Part shown: piece by piece, positions 42,621-51,461 of the stretch
Layout of the letters: every line of letters begins with the position of its first letter
Numbering within the stretch: position 1 is the stretch's first letter
Origin: DAOTTI01 sp034437795
GTDB lineage: Bacteria > Chloroflexota > UBA11872 > UBA12225
Assembly (NCBI GenBank): GCA_034437795.1
Contig: DAOTTI010000012.1
Span: 1-64,000 of the forward strand
Direction of reading: 5' to 3'
DNA: 64,000 nt
Position numbers and translations under genes: made by a program
Notes under the pieces: generated by a model
The model's database searches: none
Told to the model about the DNA's origin: nothing
Seen by the model: the letters and a program-made list of their open reading frames with translations, nothing else

Positions 42621-43735
42621 CGGTCCGCCATCCCAGAGATAACGCGCAGGCGATATACGAGAGGGACGCCACCCCTCCTACCTGGCGGGAGCACACAAGT
42701 GCGCACTTTAATTAATGCACCGGCACGACGCGGCGTCAACGGTGAGCCAGGGGACGCCTGGCTGAGCGCCTGGCAGCGCTCCTGCGCCAAGAGCGGACTG
42801 ACAGGAAAGACTATCGGGCGAGACGCGCTCCTCTTCTCGAGGCATCGCCCATCGTCGCAGCAGGCGGATCGCCAGCGGGTGGCTACGGGGAGATGCTGGT
42901 TCAACGCCAGCCGCTCGCGCGTGCCGTTGGAGAAGCGGAAGGTCAGTGAGGCGTAGTCGAACGGCGGATCGTCGCGATGGATGGCGGCGTGGTGATTAGG
43001 GCAGACGAGCACCATGTTCTCTCGCTCGTCCTCGCCCCCGCGCGACAGCCACTGGATGTGGTGGGCGTGACAGAGACGATAGCCGTAGCGGGTCCGCGGG
43101 TCGTAGAGGCACACCTGGCAGCGGCCGGCAGAGAGCTCCTGGAGCCGTTCCACGCGCTGCCGTGCGCGGTGCAGGTCGACCGGCTCGAAGACGTACTTCA
43201 GCCGGCGCCCGTACTGGGCCTTGTCCTCGCGCAGGACGAGTGAGCGGGCGGCCTCGCCGTGGATCAGCCGCGCCTCGAACTCGTCGTCAGGGTACAGCGC
43301 CACGCGGTCGAGCGCCGGCAGGTAGAGTGCGAACGCGACCAGGACCTGGTGATCGGCGTGGCTAAGGATGCGCACGGCAGCATGCCCCTGGAACGCCTGG
43401 CCGAGGCGCTGGCCGGCGGCCTTCACCTGGAGCGGCCGGATGAGCGGCTCGGCATTCGGCGCAACGTCGATATCGAAGTACCGGCTCCGGACCAAGTCGC
43501 CCCAGATGCGATAGCGCCCGTACCAGTAGTGTGGTAGATTGGTGGTGACAGCGCGCACCACGAGCCCGGCCGCCAGCACATATTGACCATCGCGCTCACG
43601 GCGCGTGAACGCCCACAGGCTGTCGCCAGGACGAGCCGACAGCATGGCGGGGCTGCTCTGATTCAGGTGGTAGCCGAACCAGAGGCGACGATCGCGGGCG
43701 TAGTTATCGGGCCGCCAGTAGTACAGCAGCGGCAT
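42611..43735 (-). CDS. HNH endonuclease with PUA/EVE-like N-terminal domain
   Basis: A 374-residue protein. Residues 1-100 (MPLLYYWRPDNY, PGDSLWAFTRRERDGQYVLAAGLVV) look like a PUA-superfamily (EVE/YTH-like) base-reading domain. The HNH motif follows: C206-x2-C209, H225-H226, N240, C245, H249 and H253 (CPNHHAAIH). This combination is seen in modification-dependent type IV restriction enzymes. The last 85 residues are unlike coding sequence and cover a promoter-like palindrome, so the original C-terminus may have been near residue 288. ATG 43735 starts the first domain; a GTG at 43804 is less likely. First gene of the five-gene cluster. Confidence 0.78.
   Translation of the reverse strand: MPLLYYWRPDNYARDRRLWFGYHLNQSSPAMLSARPGDSLWAFTRRERDGQYVLAAGLVVRAVTTNLPHYWYGRYRIWGDLVRSRYFDIDVAPNAEPLIRPLQVKAAGQRLGQAFQGHAAVRILSHADHQVLVAFALYLPALDRVALYPDDEFEARLIHGEAARSLVLREDKAQYGRRLKYVFEPVDLHRARQRVERLQELSAGRCQVCLYDPRTRYGYRLCHAHHIQWLSRGGEDERENMVLVCPNHHAAIHRDDPPFDYASLTFRFSNGTRERLALNQHLPVATRWRSACCDDGRCLEKRSASRPIVFPVSPLLAQERCQALSQASPGSPLTPRRAGALIKVRTCVLPPGRRGGVPLVYRLRVISGMADRWP
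42697..42715. promoter_or_regulatory. Double palindrome upstream of nurA
   Basis: AAGTGCGCACTT (42697-42708), a perfect 12-bp palindrome, runs into TTAATTAA (42708-42715). It lies 77-95 nt upstream of the NurA start codon, inside the doubtful 3' tail of the HNH frame. It is the most AT-rich spot of the cluster. Candidate internal promoter/operator of nurA-herA and downstream genes. Confidence 0.4.
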
Positions 43736-43994
43736 CTGCGCGGCATTGTCGCGCACATGTCTCGGCTCACCCTCCCTGGACGATGGCCGCGGCTCCAGTG
43801 TCACTACCGGGAGTGGCCGGCTGAGCAGTTGCGCGCACAGATTACCCGGGTTGCTGCTGAGCCGTGCTGCGGCACAGTGTCGCGGGCACCCCCCGCCACC
43901 CTTCAGCCGGTATGGTGCAGTCGGTCAGCTAGGCCGAAAAAGCGGAAGGGCCTTCAGCTCGATCGCTGCTGAGAGAGCTCTTTCACGGTGTCCA

Positions 43995-44130
43995 CGCCAA
44001 CCGTTGGGGAAGGGCGCCAGGCCAGGGGCGTTAGCGCACGCGCTATGCAGGTGAACCGCCCGGCGAGCGTCGCCGGCTGGTCGAACCAGTGGAAGGTCGC
44101 GCCTACGACGACGGCGTGGACCGCGCGGGC
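43995..44130 (-). pseudogene. Possible methyltransferase remnant
   Basis: A short stretch reads AVVVGATFHWFDQPATLAG, like the AFHWFD segment of ubiquinone/menaquinone-type methyltransferases, but no SAM motif precedes it and the frame runs into unrelated sequence. It lies in the 647-bp gap 43736-44382, which is otherwise gene-free. Weak evidence. Confidence 0.25.
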
Positions 44131-44382
44131 ATAGACCAGCCCGCCCGCAGGCGAGGCAGCGTGGCGCCTGGCCCGGAAGGCTGGTTCGCGGGCGAGAGAC
44201 GTGCTACGGTGTAGACGACCCATGGGAATAGCCAGTGGCGAGTAGCGAGTTGTTCCCCTCGCCCAGAGATCCCGCGGACGCGGGACGGCCAGAGGGCGAG
44301 GGGGCGCTCCGGCAGTTGAAGGGTGGTGGGGTGGCGCCACTGCATCACTGCATCACTGTCTACGGAGCAAAGGAGGCGCGAG

Positions 44383-45852
44383 ATGGCAGTGCAGACGCTT
44401 CGTCGTGGCAGGGTGGGAACGCACGCGCCGGCGGGGGCTGGTTCCGGACCGGCCGGCACAGGGCAGATCGTTCGGCGTGAAGGGGCGGCAACGGACGAGT
44501 GCAGAGAGGGACCGGCCGGAGCGGCCAGCGCGGCCGGAGCGGTGCGGCGGCAGGTCCTGCTGGCGCTAGCGGGCGGCATGGCGGGCGGACTGGCGGCGGC
44601 CTGCGGCCAGCGGCAGGAGCCGGGTGCCGGCACGCGCGCCCAGACGCCGGTGACACTCCGCTTTGCCGCGGACCGGGCGCGCCTGGATGCGGGCGTGCAG
44701 TCAGTGATCGACGCCTTCAACGCCCGCGGCGGCCCGGTGCGCGTGGAGCCGGAGCTGGTTACGGGCTCGATCGTGGATAAGATCCTGACGCAGGCGGCGG
44801 CCGGTGACCCTCCCGATCTGACCCACACCCACCCACGGGACTACCATCCCTGGGTGAATGCCGGCGCCCTGCTGGCCCTGGATGACTACATGAAGCGGGA
44901 CCGGCAGAACGTGCCGGACATCGTGCCGGTGGCGCTCGACTACTGGGCGCGCGACGGCCGGCGCTGGGCCATGCCCAACAACCTCTCGGTCCAGAACATC
45001 TACTTCAACAAGGAGATCTTCGATCGGCGCGGCCAGAAGTATCCCGATCACTACGAGCGGGAGGGGAAGTGGACCTTTGAGACCTACCTGGACCTGGCCC
45101 GCCAGCTCACCACCGGCACCGGTGAGCATAAGATCTTCGGCGCCACGTGGCGGCACACGCTGCTGGACATCCAGCTGGGGTTCATCTGGCCGTTCGGCGG
45201 CGACCTGTGGGACAAGGACCGCATGAGGACGGTGCTGGACAGCAAGGAGTCGCTGGAGGCCATCCAGTTCCAGGCCGACCTGACCCATAAGTACGGGGTG
45301 GCGCCCACCGACGAGGAGTGGCAGCAGTTTGCCTCAGCACCGGCCGCGTCGTGGGGGGCGGCCTTCTCCGCCGGCCGCGCGGCGATGGAGCTGCAGCCGA
45401 ACGATTCGCTGCTGCAGCACGTGGTGCCGGCTGCCTTCCCGAAGGGGATGGTACCCATGCCCAAGGGGCGGGCGGGGCGGATCATCCGCGGCCTGGCGGT
45501 GGGGGCGCATATTACCAAGGGCTCGCGCCACCAGGACGCGGCCTGGGAGGTGGCGAACTTCCAGGCAGGCAAGGAGTCTGAGAAGATCATGCTCGGGCTC
45601 CACGTCTCCCTGCCCTGGCACAAGTCCACGCTGGCCGACTTGGAGCGGTCGATGCCGCTCTATCCATGGGAGAGCGGCGCCTACTACGCCGAAGGGGTGC
45701 GCCGGTTGCGGGCCACGCCGTACGTGAACCGCTTCACGGAGATCAGCAATCTCTATAGCCAGCACTACAACATGGTCCGCCACGGGCAGAAGACGGCGGC
45801 CCAGATGATGGCCGAGATCAAACCGCAGATCGACGCCCTGCTGCGGGGCTGA
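44383..45852 (+). CDS. Lipoprotein extracellular solute-binding protein, family 1
   Basis: A 489-residue sugar-binding protein with an unusually long N-terminal segment before the signal core (VRRQVLLALAGGMAGGLAAAC; the lipobox Cys is near residue 81). Mature start VTLRFAADRARL, then AAGDPPDLTHTHPRDY, GRRWAMPNNLSVQNIYFN and FETYLDLARQL. AAAGGAGG 6 nt before ATG 44383 fixes the start. No permease is adjacent. It precedes a block of amidohydrolase-fold genes on the opposite strand. Confidence 0.9.
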   Translation: MAVQTLRRGRVGTHAPAGAGSGPAGTGQIVRREGAATDECREGPAGAASAAGAVRRQVLLALAGGMAGGLAAACGQRQEPGAGTRAQTPVTLRFAADRARLDAGVQSVIDAFNARGGPVRVEPELVTGSIVDKILTQAAAGDPPDLTHTHPRDYHPWVNAGALLALDDYMKRDRQNVPDIVPVALDYWARDGRRWAMPNNLSVQNIYFNKEIFDRRGQKYPDHYEREGKWTFETYLDLARQLTTGTGEHKIFGATWRHTLLDIQLGFIWPFGGDLWDKDRMRTVLDSKESLEAIQFQADLTHKYGVAPTDEEWQQFASAPAASWGAAFSAGRAAMELQPNDSLLQHVVPAAFPKGMVPMPKGRAGRIIRGLAVGAHITKGSRHQDAAWEVANFQAGKESEKIMLGLHVSLPWHKSTLADLERSMPLYPWESGAYYAEGVRRLRATPYVNRFTEISNLYSQHYNMVRHGQKTAAQMMAEIKPQIDALLRG

Positions 45853-45939
45853 CCCTCATCTTCGCGAGCGGATTGACGAGCGGCACCCTGACTGCAGCCT
45901 GCGCTGTGACCCTGGGGCGACGGACGTTCGCTGCTTATA

Positions 45940-46035
45940 AGTGGTGCCCTCACCCTAACCGTCTCCCTTTGGGAGAGGGGACGCTTCGCGCGCCCAAAGG
46001 GAGAGGGGACGCTTGGTCCCCGAAGGGGCAGGGGA
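45940..46035. repeat. Type A palindromic repeats
   Basis: GTGCCCTCACCCTAACC, GTCTCCCTTTGGGAGAGGGG and a repeated CCCAAAGGGAGAGGGGACGCTT. They fill the convergent gap after the solute-binding protein. Confidence 0.65.
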
Positions 46036-46041
46036 TGCATG

Positions 46042-46881
46042 CTACGGCGGCGCGTCGCCGAGTAGCCAGCGGACGTTGCCGCCTTTGATCTGGCTGAGGG
46101 CGTCGTCGCTGGCGTCGAGGAACTCAAGGCGCAGGAGCGCCACCTCCGGATACTCGAAGGGGGCGAGAGAGCCGAGCAGCAGGCGCCGCGGGCCGAGCAG
46201 GCTGTACGCCTCCTGGATGCTGTTGCTCAGGGGCCCGCTGAGCCCGCTGGTATCGAAGGCGACGTTATCCTGGTAGGGCAGGTGGCGCACCACCATCTCG
46301 ATCACGGGGACGGTGGTAGTAGTAAACAGGAAGCGCACCTGCGGATGGCGGCGCACGGCCGCGGCGATGTCGTGCTCCGTGAGGTCGGGGGCCGTGTCCA
46401 AGTGATGGCGCTGGCGGGGGTCTTCGAAGGCGCAGGCGACGGAGACCGGCAGGTTGCGCGCTGCCGCCTCGGCCAGCAGCTCGGCTGCAGCGTCGCCACC
46501 GAGGGCGTAGCCGGTTCCCTGGCCCGGCGCGGGCGCCGGCGCTCGGGCCGGTGATGTGCTGAGGCCGTCATGGTAGGAGGGGTAGAGGCGCAGGCCGCGC
46601 ATGCCCCACTCTTCGACGCATTGCTTGAGGTCGTCGCGCCAGCCGGCATACTCGGGGTGGAGGCAGGCAAAGGGAATGAAGCGATCGCGGTGGGCCTTGA
46701 CGGCGTCGTAGAGCTCGGCGTTGCTCTCATGCGGGTTGCGATAGAAGATGCCGTGGGTGTGGGAGACGATGGCGCGATCGATGCCGGCGCGATCGAGCAT
46801 GCGGAGCAGGCCATCGACGGTGGTCGTCCACAGGCGGCGGAACGGCCAGTGGCCGATGTGGCAGTTGGCGTCAATGATCAT
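46042..46881 (-). CDS. Amidohydrolase_2-fold protein lacking canonical metal ligands
   Basis: A 279-residue TIM-barrel protein of the amidohydrolase_2 type: MIIDANCHIGHWP at the N-terminus, RLYPSYHDG at strand 4, then RFLFTTTTVPVIEM and a C-terminal LLLGSLAPFEYPE. In active members these would be DxHxH and GTD/GSD; here the first His is Asn (DANCH) and the Asp is Leu (GSL). It is probably not a standard metal hydrolase. Same strand as the canonical family member at 46961-47806, 79 bp downstream of it; paralogous to 48088-49014. Confidence 0.8.
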   Translation of the reverse strand: MIIDANCHIGHWPFRRLWTTTVDGLLRMLDRAGIDRAIVSHTHGIFYRNPHESNAELYDAVKAHRDRFIPFACLHPEYAGWRDDLKQCVEEWGMRGLRLYPSYHDGLSTSPARAPAPAPGQGTGYALGGDAAAELLAEAAARNLPVSVACAFEDPRQRHHLDTAPDLTEHDIAAAVRRHPQVRFLFTTTTVPVIEMVVRHLPYQDNVAFDTSGLSGPLSNSIQEAYSLLGPRRLLLGSLAPFEYPEVALLRLEFLDASDDALSQIKGGNVRWLLGDAPP

Positions 46882-46960
46882 CGCCGTGCCTCACCATGGA
46901 AACGCGGGGACACTCGGGCGCGGAGACGCGGGGACACGGAGACGTTGGGAGGGGGTGTGT

Positions 46961-47806
46961 TCATCGCGGGGCTTGCTGTGGGTCTGTGGTGCTGATCCGT
47001 CGGTGCAGCAGGCGCTGCAGGTTGGCGCCCCAGATCTGGCGCCTGGCCCCCTCGGGGATCTGGGCGCCGCGGAGCTTGCCCACGCCTTCGCACATGGAGC
47101 CATCGGTGCCGAAGAGCAGGCGCTCGGCGCCAACGGCGTCATAGGCCATCTCCACCATGCCGGCGTCGACGCCGCTCCCGCTCAGGTCGAGGTAGACGTT
47201 GGGGTAAGGGCGGACGGCCTTGATGGAGAAGGCCCAGTCGCCCCCGCCGCCGAGGTGGGCCAGGATGAGCGGCGCCTGCGGGAGGCGCTGGGCCAGGTAG
47301 GCGACCTCGCGCCCGTCGGAGGCGTACTGTCCGGGGATCTCCCTGGTGCGGCGCTGCACGACGTGGAGCAGGGTGGGGACGCCGTAGTCGGCGGCGCGGG
47401 CGACGACAGGCAGCACGCGGGGGTCGTCGTAGCGGCAGGCGGCGTAGAGCTTGAGCCCGAGGAAGCCGCGCCGCTCGACGCAGTCTTCCAGCTCTCGCTC
47501 GGCCTCCTCGGGGTAGGTGCAACTGACGAAGCAGTAGCCGAGGAGCTGGTCGGGCGCACGCTCGAGCCAGCGTTCGACCGAGCGATTGCACTCGCGGAAC
47601 TGGTCGGGCGTGGCGGTGGCAGGCACGCGGTTGCCCGCCCACAGGCGGGAGACCATGAGCTTGTGGATGCCCAGCCGGCGCGCGGCGTCCAGCAGGCGCT
47701 GGCCCCGTTCGTGAGGCGGGTCACCGTAGAGGTGGGCATGGCAGTCCCACACCGGCACGTCCGCCGGCGCCGCCCCGCGAACCCGCCCATTCGGTGACGG
47801 TTCCAC
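46961..47806 (-). CDS. Amidohydrolase_2 family metal-dependent hydrolase
   Basis: A 281-residue hydrolase with intact ligands: HxH in WDCHAHLYGDP, KLYAACRYDDP at strand 4, LLHVVQR and LILAHLGG His, and LLFGTDGS Asp. The GTG at 47806 is preferred over ATG 47845 because AAGGAG lies 5-6 nt before it; the extra 13 residues upstream come from repeated AAGGAGATC-like DNA. It probably hydrolyses or decarboxylates a cyclic acid or lactone. It forms a block with two degenerate relatives. Confidence 0.85.
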   Translation of the reverse strand: MEPSPNGRVRGAAPADVPVWDCHAHLYGDPPHERGQRLLDAARRLGIHKLMVSRLWAGNRVPATATPDQFRECNRSVERWLERAPDQLLGYCFVSCTYPEEAERELEDCVERRGFLGLKLYAACRYDDPRVLPVVARAADYGVPTLLHVVQRRTREIPGQYASDGREVAYLAQRLPQAPLILAHLGGGGDWAFSIKAVRPYPNVYLDLSGSGVDAGMVEMAYDAVGAERLLFGTDGSMCEGVGKLRGAQIPEGARRQIWGANLQRLLHRRISTTDPQQAPR

Positions 47807-48087
47807 GTTCTCTCCTTGATCTCCTTGGTTTCCTTCGTCGTTCATCAGCACCCGGCAGAGGATGGCACATCGTGCGGGCGGGTCGCAGGCTGGCCGTCCG
47901 GCTGCGGCGCGGCACGGAGAGGCCGACCGGTTCCGGCTGCCAACGCTGGGCAGGCGCTGTGCACGTGCTCCGCAGGCGCTGTTATGCCCTTTTTGCGGGG
48001 GCGCCGACAAGCGGCAGACCGTACAATCGGTGGCGCTGCAGTATGGGTTCTGGACACGGGAGAGGCAGCCACTCCGGATGATCGCCG

Positions 48088-49014
48088 ATGGTGGGAGCTG
48101 AAGGGCCGGCATGGTCGTCTAGTCCGTCTGGGTCGGCAGAGAGCGGGCGGGGCGCGGAGCTACCCTGGGCGGCGGCGCGCACGCCGCGCCTGCCGCCGGT
48201 CCCTGCCGGTGGGTACGTTGACGCCAATAGCTACCTGGGCGAGTGGCCGACGCGGCGCCTGAATGGCTCGCCGCCGAGCCGGTCGCAGATGGCGGACGAG
48301 CGTCTGCGCCTGATGGACCGGCTGGGGATCCGGCGGGCGGCGGTAGCGCTGCTGGACGGCGTGCTGCTCAAGGACGCGGGCGTGGCCAATGCCGAGCTGC
48401 ACGCGCTGGTGGGCCGCCAACTGGACCGGTACTTCCCGCTGTACACGCTGAACCCGACCTTCCCCGCGTGGGAGGAGCACCTGGCGCGCTGCCGCGACGC
48501 CTACGGCCTGGCCCCCGGCCGTGGGGCCATCCGGCTCTACCCCGCCTACCAGGGCTATGGCCTGGACGATCCGCGTCTGGACGGGGCCCTGGAGAGCCTG
48601 GCGGGGCTGGACCTGCCTGTGGTGCTGACATTGCAGCTGGAGGACGCGCGCATGCACCACCCCGCGCTGCACGCGCCGGACGTGGATGCGGCGGACGCGC
48701 TGGCCCTGGTGCGCCGGTGGCCGCGCCTGCGCTGGCTGCTGGCCGGCGGGAGCTACCGCGACGTGCGGGCCATCGGGACGGAGCTACCGAAGGAGGCGCG
48801 CGTCTGGTTCGACATCGCGCGGGTGCAGGGGCCGATCGACTGCATCCGCCTGCTCTGCGAGGAGGTGGGCGCGGGCCGGCTCCTGTTCGGCACCAACCTC
48901 CCGTTCACCGTCGCCGAGTCACCCATCCTGGAGCTGGCCGACGCGCGCCTGGCGGCAGCGGCGGACGCGGCGGTGCGCTATGGAAACGCGAGGGAAGCGC
49001 TGGGAGTGGATTGA
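48088..49014 (+). CDS. Amidohydrolase-like protein lacking canonical metal ligands
   Basis: A 308-residue (at most) relative of the 46042 gene: GYVDANSYLGEWPTRRL where active members have DxHxH, RLYPAYQGYG at strand 4, and LLFGTNLPFTVAE where the metal Asp would be (Asn here). Both ends of the metal site are therefore lost. The first 40 residues are low complexity and the true start may lie closer to the VDAN motif; no ribosome binding site is seen. The 281-bp region 47807-48087 upstream shows no gene. Role unknown; possibly binding or a different reaction. Confidence 0.72.
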   Translation: MVGAEGPAWSSSPSGSAESGRGAELPWAAARTPRLPPVPAGGYVDANSYLGEWPTRRLNGSPPSRSQMADERLRLMDRLGIRRAAVALLDGVLLKDAGVANAELHALVGRQLDRYFPLYTLNPTFPAWEEHLARCRDAYGLAPGRGAIRLYPAYQGYGLDDPRLDGALESLAGLDLPVVLTLQLEDARMHHPALHAPDVDAADALALVRRWPRLRWLLAGGSYRDVRAIGTELPKEARVWFDIARVQGPIDCIRLLCEEVGAGRLLFGTNLPFTVAESPILELADARLAAAADAAVRYGNAREALGVD

Positions 49015-49019
49015 GGAAC

Positions 49020-49140
49020 AAGTCGCGAGTGGCGAGTGCCGAGCCGCGAGGAAGTAGCGAGCACCGAGGAGCGAGGAGGCAGACGCGAGACACGAGCGGG
49101 GAGCGATGAGGAGCGACGAGGGAGATGAGAAGGAACGAGC
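49020..49140. repeat. Heptamer tandem repeats (GCGAGTG type)
   Basis: Runs of GCGAGTG, GCGAGTG, CCGAGCC, GCGAGGA and similar 7-bp units directly after the TGA of the preceding gene. They continue over the start of the aminotransferase gene, whose first residues (MRRNERADEG) are encoded by repeat-like DNA. Confidence 0.7.
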
Positions 49141-50447
49141 GAGCTGATGAGGGCCAGGCCGGGGAGGGACGTTACCGCAGGTCGCTGGCATGGTGGGAGG
49201 AGGCGGAGCGGCTGATCCCTGGAGGCTCGCAGACGAACAGCAAGCGCCCGCAGCACTACGCCTTTGGCCGGTATCCGATCTTTGCCGAGCGGGCTGCCGG
49301 CTGCCGGATCTGGGACGTGGACGGCAACGAGTACATCGATTACGTCAATGGCCTGGGGCCGATCACCCTTGGCTACGCCTACCCCGCGGTGGACGAGGCG
49401 GTGAAGGGGCAGCTGGCGCGCGGGGTAGTGAGCGGCCTGCTGTGGCCGGTGGAGGTGGAGGCGGCGAGGGCGCTGGCGGAGGTGATCCCCTGCGCCGAGA
49501 TGGTGCGCTTCTTCAAAGGGGGAGGCGAGGCGACGGCCGCCGCCGCGCGCATCGCCCGCGCCCGAACCGGCCGCCATGTGATCCTGAATGCGGGCTATCG
49601 GGGCTGGCCGGACACGTGGGCGGCGGGGCGGGATCCGGCGGTGCCGCCGGAGCTGGCGCGGTACACGCTCTCCTTCCGGCATGGGGACCTGGCCCAGCTG
49701 GAGCGGCTGCTGGCGGAGCACCGCAACCGCGTGGCGGCCGTCTTCACGGACCTGCCGTACGATGGCTCGCTGGGGCGCGACTATCTGCAGGGAGTACGGG
49801 AGCTGGCACACGCGCACGGGGCGCTGTTCTGCCTGGACGAGATCGTGTGCGGGTTCCGGCTGGCGCACGGCGGGATGCACGAGTACTACGGCGTGGCGCC
49901 GGACCTGGCCTGCTTCGCCAAGGGCATGGCCAACGGACTGCCCCTGGCCGCCGTGGTGGGGCGGCGGGAGGTGATGGAGGTGGCTGGCAAGGCCCTGATC
50001 TCGCTCACCTATGGGGGCGAGGCGCTCTCGCTGGCCGCGTGCCTGGCGACGATTGGCGAGTACCGGCGGCGGGACGTGATCGGCCACCTCTGGCGGGAAG
50101 GGGAACGCCTGATGGCCGGCCTGAACGCCGCGGCCGGGTCGGCCGGCGTGCCATTCCGCTGCCTGGGGTATGCGCCGATGAGCGCCATGCGCTTCGACCT
50201 GCCGGCCGAGCAGGTCGGGCCGGCATGGGAGCTCTTCCTGGCCGAGTGCGCGGCGGGGGGCGTGCTGTTCCGGCGGGGCGGTCTGAACATGCTGACCTAC
50301 TCCCACACCGCGGCGGACGTGGAGCGCACGATCGCGGTGGCGGCGCAGGCGCTGGCGGCGGTTCGTGCGGCGGGGTTCTCGGCGTCGGCGGGTGCTGCCG
50401 TGGGGGCAGGGGCCGCGGGCCAGCAGGCCGGGCCCTGGACGGCATAG
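49125..50447 (+). CDS. Class III aminotransferase (glutamate-1-semialdehyde aminomutase-like)
   Basis: A 440-residue PLP enzyme. The N-terminal IPGGSQTNSKRP and WDVDGNEYIDYVNGLGP motifs match GSA aminomutase, KGGGEATAAAARIAR replaces NSGTEA, the PLP-binding Asp is D238 (LDEIVCGFR), and the Schiff-base Lys is K266 (CFAKGMANGLPL). Such homologues outside haem operons often aminate sugars or small ketones. No hem genes are nearby, so a catabolic or antibiotic-like role is likelier. The extreme N-terminus is uncertain because of repeats. Confidence 0.88.
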   Translation: MRRNERADEGQAGEGRYRRSLAWWEEAERLIPGGSQTNSKRPQHYAFGRYPIFAERAAGCRIWDVDGNEYIDYVNGLGPITLGYAYPAVDEAVKGQLARGVVSGLLWPVEVEAARALAEVIPCAEMVRFFKGGGEATAAAARIARARTGRHVILNAGYRGWPDTWAAGRDPAVPPELARYTLSFRHGDLAQLERLLAEHRNRVAAVFTDLPYDGSLGRDYLQGVRELAHAHGALFCLDEIVCGFRLAHGGMHEYYGVAPDLACFAKGMANGLPLAAVVGRREVMEVAGKALISLTYGGEALSLAACLATIGEYRRRDVIGHLWREGERLMAGLNAAAGSAGVPFRCLGYAPMSAMRFDLPAEQVGPAWELFLAECAAGGVLFRRGGLNMLTYSHTAADVERTIAVAAQALAAVRAAGFSASAGAAVGAGAAGQQAGPWTA

Positions 50448-50689
50448 CTCTGCCTTATCCGCACCTCTGCCCGGCAGTCCGCGGCGCCCCTGCCAAGCGG
50501 TCGCGCCGCCGACATACGCTCGTGTCACAGCCCGTGTGCAAGGGACGCCCTCTTCTGCTGGCCAGCAGCCGAATGGGCACCACTGGTCAAGACACAATCG
50601 GGGGATGTGGCTGGCGAACCTCAACCGGAAGTCCACGGCGGTGCAACGCCAACGCACATTTGCTCCGCCAAAGTGCATTCGTGGCCACG

Positions 50690-50896
50690 ATGCATCCCCG
50701 CCGCACGCCGCTCCAAGCGCACGAGGTCCGGCAACTGCACGAGGCCCTGGTGGAAGCTGAACAACCGCTACTCCTGGCCATGCCGGTGGCCGACGCAGAG
50801 GCGGAGCGGCTGCGCTCACGCGCCTGCGAGCTGATGGCCGACCTGCTGCCGCTGCTGGCCCGGCTAGGACGCCGACTGGAAGGAGTGCGCACGTGA
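50690..50896 (+). CDS. Small helical hypothetical protein
   Basis: A 68-residue frame rich in Leu, Ala, Glu and Arg (HEVRQLHEALVEAEQPLLLA, RLRSRACELMADLLPLLARL), likely two amphipathic helices. No family recognised and no clear ribosome binding site. Codon bias looks coding. The 242 bp before it show nothing. Confidence 0.4.
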   Translation: MHPRRTPLQAHEVRQLHEALVEAEQPLLLAMPVADAEAERLRSRACELMADLLPLLARLGRRLEGVRT

Positions 50897-51461
50897 GGGA
50901 CGAGTGGCGAGTGGCGGGTGAGGGGAGGAGTGATGGGCGGGAGGAGTGGAGAGCGGGGAGGGAGGAAAGGGGGGAGTGGCAAGCACGGCATGGTCGTATC
51001 CCGCCAGGTGTGCAACCGGCAGCGCCGTCCTCCTGGCTGCAAGACGGACCTCACTACTGCTCAGGACCCAGTTGCGGGAATAGGGAGAGCGTGGAGTGAG
51101 GCGAGACCGCCGTGGGTGACGTCCTCTCTCCCGTGGGCCTCATTCTCCTCTCCGTGTGGGAGCGGGGGCGGCGCGGCCGCGACCGAAGGGGGTGAGGGCC
51201 GTCCTCCCTCCCCGTGTGGCGTGGCCGCGGCCGAAGGGGGTGAGGGCTGCTCTCCGGTGGCCGTCGTCCCCCTCTCCCGCGTACGGGAGACCGTGCGGCG
51301 GGGCCAAGCCGCATGATGGGGCAGGGTCTGGCAGGGATGCGGCGCGGCTCCGGCCGAAGGGGGTGGGGGCTGCCGTCTCCATGTCTGCGTGTCGGAGCAG
51401 GGGCGGGGCAGGCGAACGCGGGAAGGGCGCGGGGGCGGGCCGGCACCGTACTATCGGGGAC
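50897..51461. repeat. Repeat-filled intergenic region
   Basis: 50897-50990 is purine-rich heptamer-like DNA (GACGAGTGGCGAGTGGCGGG). 51130-51400 contains degenerate type B units (CCCCCTCTCCCGCGTACGGG; GGCGCGGCCGCGACCGAAGG repeats). No gene is supported; the antiporter starts at 51462. Confidence 0.6.

Noticed and set aside
40050..42956. A 968-codon plus-strand open frame
   Set aside because: It lies antisense to herA and nurA, has no recognisable domain and a composition expected from the complement of GC-rich coding DNA; both minus-strand genes have full motif sets.
43995..44130. A complete methyltransferase gene
   Set aside because: Only one HWFD-like segment is present and no SAM-binding motif; at best a remnant, listed with low confidence.
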